Part shown: positions 7,743-16,788 of the stretch, in pieces
Numbering within the stretch: the stretch's first letter is position 1
Layout of the letters: each line of letters starts with the position of its first letter
From: Bacillota bacterium
Lineage (GTDB): Bacteria; Bacillota; Sulfobacillia; JAJZYS01; JAJZLH01
Assembly (NCBI GenBank): GCA_021850485.1
Contig: JAJZLY010000024.1
Coordinates: 1 to 34,004, forward strand
Length of the DNA stretch: 34,004 nucleotides
Direction: 5' to 3'
The notes under the pieces: generated by a model
Databases searched by the model: none
What the model was told of the DNA's origin: nothing
What the model saw: only the letters and a program-made list of their open reading frames with translations
Position numbers and translations under genes: made by a program

Positions 7743-7797
7743 TCCTGGGCAGAGCGATTGGCTCCTGCCATATATGGTGCTTTTGGCGCGCCCAGGA
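7743..7797 (+). repeat. Long-armed inverted repeat with internal palindrome
   Basis: TCCTGGGC (7743-7750) is matched by GCCCAGGA (7790-7797), a perfect 8-bp pair. The loop contains the 10-bp palindrome CCATATATGG (7768-7777). A second TCCTGGGC copy at 7816-7823 can pair with the same 7790-7797 arm, so two folds exclude each other. Confidence 0.6.
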
Positions 7798-7822
7798 AGT
7801 CGGCGCTTTGGCCTGTCCTGGG

Positions 7823-7850
7823 CGGGTCTGCGGGTTGTCCCGCAAACCCG
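7823..7850 (+). repeat. Strong hairpin in the rpmH-dnaA gap
   Basis: CGGGT (7823-7827) pairs with ACCCG (7846-7850), and inside it GCGGG (7830-7834) pairs with CCCGC (7839-7843) around a TTGT loop, with a 2x2 internal mismatch. No protein site is recognised in it. Confidence 0.6.
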
Positions 7851-7890
7851 TGCAGATTTTCTCAATCGGACGGGAGGAGGCCCCGTCGGT

Positions 7891-7916
7891 CGCCGAGAAC
7901 AAGGGGATTCTCGGCG
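7891..7916 (+). repeat. Perfect 9-bp inverted repeat
   Basis: CGCCGAGAA (7891-7899) and TTCTCGGCG (7908-7916) are perfect complements around an 8-base loop. It is the third strong stem between the rpmH promoter and the terminator at 7963. Confidence 0.65.
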
Positions 7917-7962
7917 CTCGGCAACCGTCAGTCGCTGCCCGTCGAGGGGAGCCAAAACAAGC

Positions 7963-7996
7963 CCCCATCTGCCATTGGGCAGCGCTGGGGTTTTTT
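7963..7996 (+). terminator. Rho-independent terminator upstream of dnaA
   Basis: An outer stem CCCCA/TGGGG (7963-7967 with 7986-7990) and an inner stem CTGCC/GGCAG (7969-7973 with 7978-7982) with an ATTG loop are followed at once by six T residues (7991-7996). It points rightwards. No annotated rightward gene precedes it, so it either ends a short unannotated transcript or shields dnaA and the DnaA boxes from read-through. Confidence 0.7.
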
Positions 7997-7998
7997 CA

Positions 7999-8007
7999 TT
8001 ATCCACA
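7999..8007 (+). other. DnaA box, perfect
   Basis: TTATCCACA matches the DnaA-box consensus (TTATNCACA) at every position. It starts two bases after the terminator T-run and lies in an A+T-rich patch. Confidence 0.85.
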
Positions 8008-8010
8008 CCC

Positions 8011-8019
8011 TGTGTACAA
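8011..8019 (-). other. DnaA box, one mismatch
   Basis: On the minus strand the site reads TTGTACACA, one mismatch (third base) from the consensus. It faces the perfect box three bases away, forming an inverted pair. Confidence 0.6.
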
Positions 8020-8203
8020 ACCTGTTGATTATCCTGTGTGTTCTTTATACCTCCTTCATTCACTTGACAGACCCCGTTACGGACCATCCCGACAGGCCGT
8101 CGCCCGCATCATCCTCCCTCCACCATCACGCATATCACGACCCGCAGTGCCTTGATCCACCTGCGACGGCGTTCGTTCCGACCAATTGACGGGGGGGTTC
8201 CCA

Positions 8204-9541
8204 GTGACCGAAGAGGTGACGAAACTGTGGGGCGAGACCTTGGCCGCAGTGTCGCATCTGGTGCCTCGACCAAGCTACGAGACCTGGCTCAGAGGCACGT
8301 CGCCGGTCCAACTGGAAGGCGGGGTCCTGGTGCTCGGCGTGGAGTCGCCGGCAGCCCGCCAGATGATGGAGAAGCGCTACCTGGGGCTGATCCAGGAAAA
8401 GGCCCAGGAGGTTTTCCAGCGGCCGCTGTCGATTCGTCTGGTCAGCGGCGACGCCAAGGCACCGCTGGCTGCAACCACTTCGGCTAGCCGACCACGCACG
8501 GCGGGGGCCGACACCCTCACCCGGGGTGCGACCATCAATCCCCGCTACACCTTTGAGGGGTTCGTCATTGGCGGTTCGAATCGGTTTGCCCACGCTGCTT
8601 CGTACGCGGTCGCCGAGTCACCGGCCAAGGCGTACAATCCCCTGTTTCTCTACGGCGGGGTCGGCCTTGGCAAGACCCACCTGATGCATGCCATCGGCAA
8701 CCAGATCGCCGCCCAGTACCCAAAGCTGCGGGTGGTCTATGTCTCGGCAGAAAGTTTCACCAATGACATGATCAACTCCATCCGCGACGACAAGATGGCC
8801 GCCTTTCGCAACCGCTTCCGGGGGATTGACGTGCTGCTGATCGACGACATCCAATTCCTTTCCGGCAAGGAGCGGACCCAGGAGGAGTTTTTCCATACGT
8901 TTGAGGCCTTGCATGGGGCGATGAAGCAAGTGGTGATCTCCTCCGACCGCTTGCCCAAGGAGATCCCCACCCTGGAAGAGCGTCTTCGTTCTCGCTTCGA
9001 ATGGGGACTGATCGCCGACATACAGCCACCGGACTTCGAGACCCGAGTCGCCATCTTGCGCAAAAAGGCCCAGTCCGACCAGCTCGACGTTCCGGACGAT
9101 GTGCTGTCCTTCATCGCCTCCAAGATCGATTCCAACATCCGCGAGCTCGAAGGTGCCCTGATCCGGCTGGTGGCCTTTTTGTCCCTGCACGCCGAACCCT
9201 GCACCGTGGCCATGGCAGACCGGGTTTTGCGCAGCATCCTGCCCAAGCCCAAGTTGCTGACCGTGCGCCTGATCCAGGAGGAAGTTGCCCGCCGCTACCG
9301 GGTTCCGGTCACCGATCTGACTGGCGCCTCACGCTCCCGTTCTGTCTCTCTGCCTCGGCAGGTGGCGATGTACCTGTGCCGCTCTTTGACTGATACATCG
9401 CTGCCGCGTCTGGGCGAGGCGTTTGGCGGTCGTGACCACAGCACGATCATGCATGGCTGTGCGCGGGTGAAGGAACAGATGGAGACGGACCCAGCCTTTC
9501 GGGCCGCTGTCGAGTCTCTGGGCGATAGCCTGCGGGCCTAG
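8204..9541 (+). CDS. dnaA: Chromosomal replication initiator DnaA
   Basis: DnaA binds DnaA boxes at oriC, unwinds the origin as an ATP filament and recruits the helicase. The 445-residue product shows the N-terminal helicase-contact domain (LWGETLAAV to about residue 75), a short linker, an AAA+ core with Walker A GGVGLGKTH near 151-159 and Walker B LLIDDIQF near 211-218, and a C-terminal DNA-binding domain with GGRDHSTIMHGC near 408-419. I chose GTG at 8204, six bases after a G-run (a weak ribosome site); TTG at 8186 is in frame but less likely. Its promoter was not found with confidence; a TTGACA at 8064-8069 lacks a good -10. Confidence 0.98.
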   Translation: MTEEVTKLWGETLAAVSHLVPRPSYETWLRGTSPVQLEGGVLVLGVESPAARQMMEKRYLGLIQEKAQEVFQRPLSIRLVSGDAKAPLAATTSASRPRTAGADTLTRGATINPRYTFEGFVIGGSNRFAHAASYAVAESPAKAYNPLFLYGGVGLGKTHLMHAIGNQIAAQYPKLRVVYVSAESFTNDMINSIRDDKMAAFRNRFRGIDVLLIDDIQFLSGKERTQEEFFHTFEALHGAMKQVVISSDRLPKEIPTLEERLRSRFEWGLIADIQPPDFETRVAILRKKAQSDQLDVPDDVLSFIASKIDSNIRELEGALIRLVAFLSLHAEPCTVAMADRVLRSILPKPKLLTVRLIQEEVARRYRVPVTDLTGASRSRSVSLPRQVAMYLCRSLTDTSLPRLGEAFGGRDHSTIMHGCARVKEQMETDPAFRAAVESLGDSLRA

Positions 9542-9791
9542 CTTCTCCGCCGCACTCTGTGGACAGGCAGTGCAGTCTTTGTGGATAAGGGGCATCTCCA
9601 CCGTTATCGTCGGTTTTTCCTTGATCGTTGGCCGCTTCATGCACAGGCTTCCGATCCTTCTCGTGCCCGCCCAGATTGTGGTTGCTAAGTTATCCCCGAT
9701 CTCCCCAGCCTCTCCTAATGACGACTAATCTTGAATATCTGGCATGATGAGTTCGGAACCCTGTGCACATTGGGAAGGGAGCGAAGCGTTG
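9542..9791. other. dnaA-dnaN intergenic region, second origin element
   Basis: About 250 bp without a gene. It carries one perfect DnaA box on the minus strand (9580-9588), weaker two-mismatch copies at 9558-9566, 9690-9698 and 9771-9779, and an A+T-richer stretch around 9600-9630 and 9680-9740. A possible extended -10 (TGC then TAAGTT, 9683-9691) could drive dnaN. The layout fits a bipartite origin flanking dnaA. Confidence 0.65.
9580..9588 (-). other. DnaA box, perfect
   Basis: The plus strand reads TGTGGATAA, so the minus strand is the perfect box TTATCCACA. It lies 38 bases after the dnaA stop codon. Confidence 0.82.
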
Positions 9792-10904
9792 GTGCTTTCT
9801 TTCGAGATACCGGCTTCTCGACTGACCGAACCGTTGCAACTTGTACTCAGGGCAACGGCCACCAGGGACCTTGTACCAGCGCTGACCGGTATTTTGATCG
9901 AAGCTCAAGACGACCAGCTGTCACTGACCGGAACCGATTTTGACCTTGGCTTGCGGATGAGTGTGGATGCCAAGGTGACCAGTCCGGGGAGAGCGCTGAT
10001 TCCAGCCCGCTCTCTGGCCGAGTTGGCCCGGCGCATACCGCCGGCCAGTTTGGTTGAGGTGAAGGCTGTCGACGGCAAGGCCACGATGCGGTTCGGAAAG
10101 TCCAGATTCGACCTACCGACCTTGATCGACACCGACTATCCGAGTGTGGATTTCGGGGCCGACAGCCAAGGAGAGGGGAAGACGCTGAAAGCGGCAGCGC
10201 TCCGCCATGTGCTGGGACGGGTCACCTATGCGGCGGCGCAGCGAGACGACAGTCTTCCCATCTTGTTGGGGATCAAAGTGTCCTTCAACAGCGATGGTCA
10301 CCTCGAGGTATGTGCCTCTGACAACTTCCGGCTGGCCTGGGCGCAAACCACGACCGAGGCAGTAGGCTTGAATGCCGAAGTGGTGGTCAAGGCAAGGGCG
10401 CTCACCGAAATGGTCCGATCGCTTCCCGATGAGGACGTGCGGGTAGCGCTCAGCGAGCGCCAGATGTTCTTTCGGAGCGGTTCCGTGCAGGGGTTTTGCC
10501 AGCGGGTGGAGGGGCAGTTCCCTGATCACCGTAAGCTGATCAAGGAGACCTACGAGACCACCATCCAGGTTCAGGTCGCAGACGTAATTCAGGCCGGAGA
10601 GCGGGCGTCGCTGGCCACCGACGTGAGAAGCCCACAGGTGATCCTACGCGCCGGTGAGGATGGCGTGTCCTTATCCGCCGAATCGGCTGAGATGGGCAGT
10701 GCCTACGAGGATATCCCGGCGACCTGGAGCGGGGCCCCGGTGGAAATCGCCTTTAACCCCAAGTTTCTGATCGACGCCCTGAAGAATGCCGGAGCCGAGG
10801 CGGTGGACATTGGGTTCAATGGGCCGCTGTCGGCGGCCAGGCTGCACCCGACCGGAGCCCCCGACGACCACTTGGCGCTTGTGTTGCCGATTCGCCGGAT
10901 GTGA
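9792..10904 (+). CDS. dnaN: DNA polymerase III sliding clamp (beta subunit)
   Basis: The beta clamp is a ring-shaped dimer that tethers the replicative polymerase to DNA. From GTG at 9792 the product is 370 residues, normal for the family, starting LSFEIPASRLTEPLQLVLRA. The three clamp domains are recognisable, with ILIEAQDDQLSLTGTDFDLG in domain 1, the GQFPDHRKLI segment in domain 2, and the end LALVLPIRRM, which corresponds to the conserved peptide-binding C-terminus. TTG at 9789 is equally well spaced from GGGAG. An upstream ATG at 9744 would add 16 residues unlike other clamps. recF begins 28 bp after the stop. Confidence 0.95.
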   Translation: MLSFEIPASRLTEPLQLVLRATATRDLVPALTGILIEAQDDQLSLTGTDFDLGLRMSVDAKVTSPGRALIPARSLAELARRIPPASLVEVKAVDGKATMRFGKSRFDLPTLIDTDYPSVDFGADSQGEGKTLKAAALRHVLGRVTYAAAQRDDSLPILLGIKVSFNSDGHLEVCASDNFRLAWAQTTTEAVGLNAEVVVKARALTEMVRSLPDEDVRVALSERQMFFRSGSVQGFCQRVEGQFPDHRKLIKETYETTIQVQVADVIQAGERASLATDVRSPQVILRAGEDGVSLSAESAEMGSAYEDIPATWSGAPVEIAFNPKFLIDALKNAGAEAVDIGFNGPLSAARLHPTGAPDDHLALVLPIRRM

Positions 10905-10932
10905 CCAGTCCGGCCGAAAGGGCGGCCCTGCG

Positions 10933-12001
10933 ATGATCCTGGAGCAACTGACCGTCGGCGGCTGGCGCAACCTGGAAGCCGTGAGCCTAGAGCCGGCCGC
11001 CGGGCTGACCGTGATCTCTGGTGCCAACGCCCAGGGCAAGACCAATGTCCTGGAGGCCATGGCGGCTGTGATCACCGGGACCTCGCACCGCGCCCTTAGA
11101 GATGACGAATTGATCACAGCCGGCGAGATCAAGGCTCGCCTGAGTGCAAAGTTCCGGCGGCCGAGCGGCAGCTTCGAACAGACGCTCGAGCTGGAGCGCG
11201 CCGGCCGCAAGAGCCGACGGCGCGAGGGCAAGCGCGTGGTCCCTGGCGCCGACCCCCTGGGCGATCCCATGGTCGTCTTGTTTTGCCCAGAGGATTTGGT
11301 CCTGGTGCAAAGCGGGCCGGCTGGCCGCCGCCGGTTCTTGGACCGAGAGGTGGCCCAGGCGACCGTCGGATACAGCGCCGCACAGCGCAGTTATCAGCGG
11401 ATCTGGACCCAGCGCAACACTGCCCTCAAGCGCGGCGAGGGGCACGTAGTCGATGCCTTGGATCTGCTTTGGGCACAGGCGGCCACCCGCTTGACTCGTT
11501 TGCGTCGACAGCTGGTTGAGGCCCTGGCCCCCTTGGCGCAAAAGGCGTACGCGGCGATGGCGCCGTTTGATCCGGCGCTGACGGTGAGGCTGGCAGCGGG
11601 CACCCCAGCGGAAGATCCCCAGGTGGCGTTGGCAGCCCTGCGCCAGCGGCGCGCTGAGGAGGAAGCACGGCGGATCAGCGTGCTGGGACCGCACCGAGAT
11701 GACATCCAGCTGACGATCGGCGACAATGAACTGAGGGCTTTTGGTTCCCAGGGCCAGCAGCGGACGGCGGCGGTAGCGCTGAAGTTGGCGACTGTCCAGC
11801 TGCTGCAAGAGGCGGCGGGGGTGCGGCCGCTACTGCTCTTGGATGATGTGCTTTCGGAACTCGATGGCCGCCGCCGGGAACTGCTGGCACAGCAAGTTCG
11901 TGAAGGGCAAACCGTGCTTACGACGACCGATGCCGAGTTTTTGCCAGAGCGCATGCGGGCAGACAGCTGGTGGGAGATCCAATCGGGAAAGGTGGCCGTG
12001 C

Positions 12002-12015
<14 letters not shown>
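10933..12015 (+). CDS. recF: DNA replication and repair protein RecF
   Basis: RecF is an SMC-like ATPase that helps load RecA at single-strand gaps with RecO and RecR. The 360-residue product has Walker A GANAQGKTN at residues 30-38, the signature region QGQQRTAAVALKLA, the LGPHRDDIQL motif, and Walker B LLLLDDVLSELD. The start is ATG at 10933; an in-frame upstream extension overlaps dnaN and has no similarity. The small S4-domain gene (yaaA/rlbA) often found between dnaN and recF in Bacillus is absent. The end overlaps the next gene by 14 bp. Confidence 0.95.
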
Positions 12016-14384
<2,369 letters not shown>

Positions 14385-14394
14385 GTCGGCGATT

Positions 14395-14410
14395 TGTTTC
14401 ACGTGAAACG
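14395..14410 (+). promoter_or_regulatory. parS centromere site (ParB binding)
   Basis: The 16-mer TGTTTCACGTGAAACG matches the consensus parS (TGTTTCACGTGAAACA) at 15 of 16 bases; only the last base differs. It begins 11 bases after the gyrB stop codon. No second copy was seen in the window. It should be the loading site for the ParB encoded at 3077-3916. Confidence 0.93.
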
Positions 14411-14413
14411 AGA

Positions 14414-14442
14414 GGGGGCGGCCAGCAATGGCCGCCCCCTTT
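14414..14442 (+). terminator. Strong intrinsic terminator after gyrB
   Basis: A perfect 10-bp stem (GGGGGCGGCC at 14414-14423 with GGCCGCCCCC at 14430-14439) encloses the loop AGCAAT and is followed by TTT. It would end the dnaA-gyrB transcript and, as a symmetrical stem, may also help stop the convergent peptidase gene. Confidence 0.85.
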
Positions 14443-14463
14443 GATCTGGTCAGAGAACTGGAA

Positions 14464-16653
14464 CTAGGCCGGATCTGGAAATCCCGGGGCCGACTCATCG
14501 GTGACCGGCTGGCCGCCATAGGCAGCGAACCAGCGCAGGATGCGCAGCACCCTGTCGATCGCCCGCTTCGGCTTAGAGATGGCGTGGTGTTCGTCTTGAT
14601 AGATGACCAGAGCTGTCGGCACACCGCGCTTGCGCAGGGTCATGTAGAGGAGCTCAGCCTGATCCAGCGGACAGCGCCAGTCGTGCTCGCCGGCCGTGAT
14701 CAGCAGTGGCGTGTGGATCTCGGCCGCGGCGCTGGCGGGCGAAAGTCTGCGGTAGCCAGCCTCATTTTGCCAGGGCACACCAAGATCGTCCTGCCACCAC
14801 AGGTGACAGTCGTCAGTGCCAAAGGCGGCCGCGTAGTCCCACATGCCGTGTTCGGAGACGGCCGCCCGGAAACGATCCGTGTGGCCAACGGCCCAGTTGG
14901 TCATGATGCCGCCCTGGGAGAAGCCGGTCACGAACAGGCAGCCGGGATCGGCCCAGCCCTGACTGATGGCGGCATCCACGCAGGCCATCACGTCAGCGTG
15001 TTCCCTAGGTCCCCAGTCACCCTGGATCGAACGGCAGAACTCCTCCCCGTACGAGGTGGATCCCCGGTAGTTGACCTTGAGCACCAGGTAGCCGTGAGCG
15101 AGGATCACCTGCTCGTCAAACGCCAGACCCGGCTCGTCATAAGCCATCGGGCCGCCATGAATCATGACCACCGTGGGCAGGGCGCTGGCCTCGGGCTGAT
15201 GGCCGGGGGGGAATAACGCAAAGCCCTCAATTTGTGGGCCGTCTGTCGCCGCGAAGCTAAAGCGGCGGGCTTGGCCCAAGCGGCGGGTCTGTAGGAGCGA
15301 GGCCAGCGGCGCCCATAGGCACGAGGAGTGCGAGGCGTCATCGATGCGATGCATTTGGGGGCCGCCGGTGGTGGAGTCGACTACGGCCACCGAGACCCCG
15401 TGGCTGTGCGCAAAGGCGCTCACAGAAGTCATGCGGTCGGCCGGAAAGGCGAGCTCAGCGCGCCCATCGACGACATGGACCAGCCGAGTTTGACCGCGGT
15501 CGCCGGCCAGGGCCCACAGGTCGCCGCGCTCGCCCCAGTGCGGAGCACTTTCAATCGGCCGATCAAGTCCAGCCGTCAGGATGGTCATCTGAGTGCGGCC
15601 AAGCGGCTGGGGGTAGACGCGGCCGCTAGCGATGGGGTCGGGACCGCCCTCGTCCCGTACGATGCCGCCGACCGTGGCAAAGCCCTCGCCCAGGTGCGTG
15701 AAATCAGCCACTTCCTGTGCGCTGTCCAAGGCCATCACCCCGAGATGGCTCAGGCAGTACGAGTTCTCCGGATCCAGCGAAACCACGAGCGCCACTTGTC
15801 TGCCGTCAGCGGAGAAAGAAAGGGCCCGTACCTCCAGGTCGCCGAGGGTGAGCCGACGGATATGGCTGCCATCTGGACGAATCAGCCAGGCATCGGTCCG
15901 CCGGTTGTTGTCCGGATCGCCTGTACGGTTTGATAAAAAGGCAATCTCCTGGCCATCGTCCGACCAAGAGGGAGCATATTCGCTGGCCGGACCGGTGGTG
16001 AGCTGGGTGACCTGGCGACTGGCCAGGTCCAAGACGAACAGGTGGCTTTGGACCGGATCCAAAAAGCCCTCGCCGTCCATCTTGTGCTGGGTGCGGGTCA
16101 GGACGATGGGTGCGCCGTCTTTCTTCAGCGCCGTCAGATAAGTCTTTTCTTTTGTCGTGGGCACGCGGGCGGAGAAGACCAGACGGGTGGCATCCGGAGA
16201 AAGCGCGAAATCGATCACACCCTCTTCCCAGGAAGTGAGTTGGCGCGCCTCGCCGCCACGTACTAGGTCAAATGCCCAGATTTGGGGCTTGGGCGGGTCG
16301 TCAGAGTCCGAACTGCCAGCCTTCTCGGCCTTGGCCTGATCGGAGCCAGCCTTGGCCGCCGCCTTGGCCTCGGCCACCTCGAGCTCGTCCGGCCGGCTGG
16401 CGAGGCAGGCCAGAAAGCGACCATCTCGGGAAAAAACGGGGTGCGACTCGTGGGCCGCGCTACGGCTGAGGCGGTGGGCAGGGGCCGAGCCATCGGTCGG
16501 GACCACGAAGAGGCTGTTGTAGCGCTCGTCGGCATCTTTAAGAAAGCCTCGCCAGACCGCAGCTGCCCAGCGGCCGTCTGCGGACAGGGCCAGGGCGCGC
16601 ATGTCCCCCAACTGGTACAAGTCGCGCAACTGCAAGGACTCTAAGTCGGGCAT
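14464..16653 (-). CDS. S9 family peptidase (acylaminoacyl/dipeptidyl peptidase type)
   Basis: The 729-residue product has the prolyl-oligopeptidase plan. An N-terminal WD40-like beta-propeller (about residues 15-430, with repeated LSPDATRLVFSAR and FSADGRQVALV blades) is joined to an alpha/beta-hydrolase domain (about 460-715). The nucleophile is Ser579 in GFSQGG, the acid is probably Asp658 (GEHDWRCP) and the base His690 (DEHHAIS). Such cytoplasmic enzymes cut short peptides, often releasing blocked N-terminal residues. No signal peptide is seen. The ATG at 16653 has GGGAGG upstream. A charged, alanine- and lysine-rich insert interrupts the propeller near residues 95-125. Confidence 0.88.
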   Translation of the reverse strand: MPDLESLQLRDLYQLGDMRALALSADGRWAAAVWRGFLKDADERYNSLFVVPTDGSAPAHRLSRSAAHESHPVFSRDGRFLACLASRPDELEVAEAKAAAKAGSDQAKAEKAGSSDSDDPPKPQIWAFDLVRGGEARQLTSWEEGVIDFALSPDATRLVFSARVPTTKEKTYLTALKKDGAPIVLTRTQHKMDGEGFLDPVQSHLFVLDLASRQVTQLTTGPASEYAPSWSDDGQEIAFLSNRTGDPDNNRRTDAWLIRPDGSHIRRLTLGDLEVRALSFSADGRQVALVVSLDPENSYCLSHLGVMALDSAQEVADFTHLGEGFATVGGIVRDEGGPDPIASGRVYPQPLGRTQMTILTAGLDRPIESAPHWGERGDLWALAGDRGQTRLVHVVDGRAELAFPADRMTSVSAFAHSHGVSVAVVDSTTGGPQMHRIDDASHSSCLWAPLASLLQTRRLGQARRFSFAATDGPQIEGFALFPPGHQPEASALPTVVMIHGGPMAYDEPGLAFDEQVILAHGYLVLKVNYRGSTSYGEEFCRSIQGDWGPREHADVMACVDAAISQGWADPGCLFVTGFSQGGIMTNWAVGHTDRFRAAVSEHGMWDYAAAFGTDDCHLWWQDDLGVPWQNEAGYRRLSPASAAAEIHTPLLITAGEHDWRCPLDQAELLYMTLRKRGVPTALVIYQDEHHAISKPKRAIDRVLRILRWFAAYGGQPVTDESAPGFPDPA

Positions 16654-16688
16654 CAAGGGCCACCTCCCAGTACAGGGCGTCAGGGCCG

Positions 16689-16697
16689 AGTGTAGCA
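16689..16697 (-). promoter_or_regulatory. Candidate extended -10 promoter of the S9 peptidase gene
   Basis: The minus strand reads TGC followed by TACACT, an extended -10, 35-45 bases upstream of the start codon. No clear -35 accompanies it. The same TGCTA core recurs before pdxS and tRNA-Arg. Confidence 0.4.
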
Positions 16698-16788
16698 GAT
16701 GCACCCTGGGTCGTAGGCGGGAGGGACCACCATCTGATATGGGGAAACTCAAAGTGACCAGCCAGCAAACGCTAAGGGGCGACAGCAG

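Larger units (their letters stand above)
7604..8203. other. rpmH-dnaA intergenic region, origin candidate (600 bp)
   Basis: No convincing gene lies here; the open frames on both strands lack ribosome sites and family similarity. The region holds the rpmH promoter, a run of strong hairpins (7743-7916), a plus-strand terminator (7963-7996), a perfect and a near-perfect DnaA box (7999-8019), and then an A+T-richer stretch to about 8070. In Bacillus subtilis the equivalent interval carries part of the bipartite oriC. Unwinding could occur here or in the dnaA-dnaN gap. Confidence 0.7.

Noticed and set aside
7740-7996. Assignment of the hairpin region to 6S RNA, tmRNA, signal recognition particle RNA or RNase P RNA
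   Set aside because: None of the conserved sequence blocks of these RNAs could be found on either strand.
7629-8087. A 152-codon open frame on the minus strand, and several on the plus strand, in the rpmH-dnaA gap
   Set aside because: No ribosome site, no recognisable family, arginine/proline/cysteine-rich composition typical of non-coding frames in GC-rich DNA, and overlap with the DnaA boxes and terminator.
8064-8092. dnaA promoter from the TTGACA at 8064-8069
   Set aside because: The hexamers 16-18 bases downstream (around TCCCGA) do not resemble a -10, so I did not list it as a promoter.
9602-9610. DnaA box at TTATCGTCG
   Set aside because: The last three to four bases do not fit the consensus.
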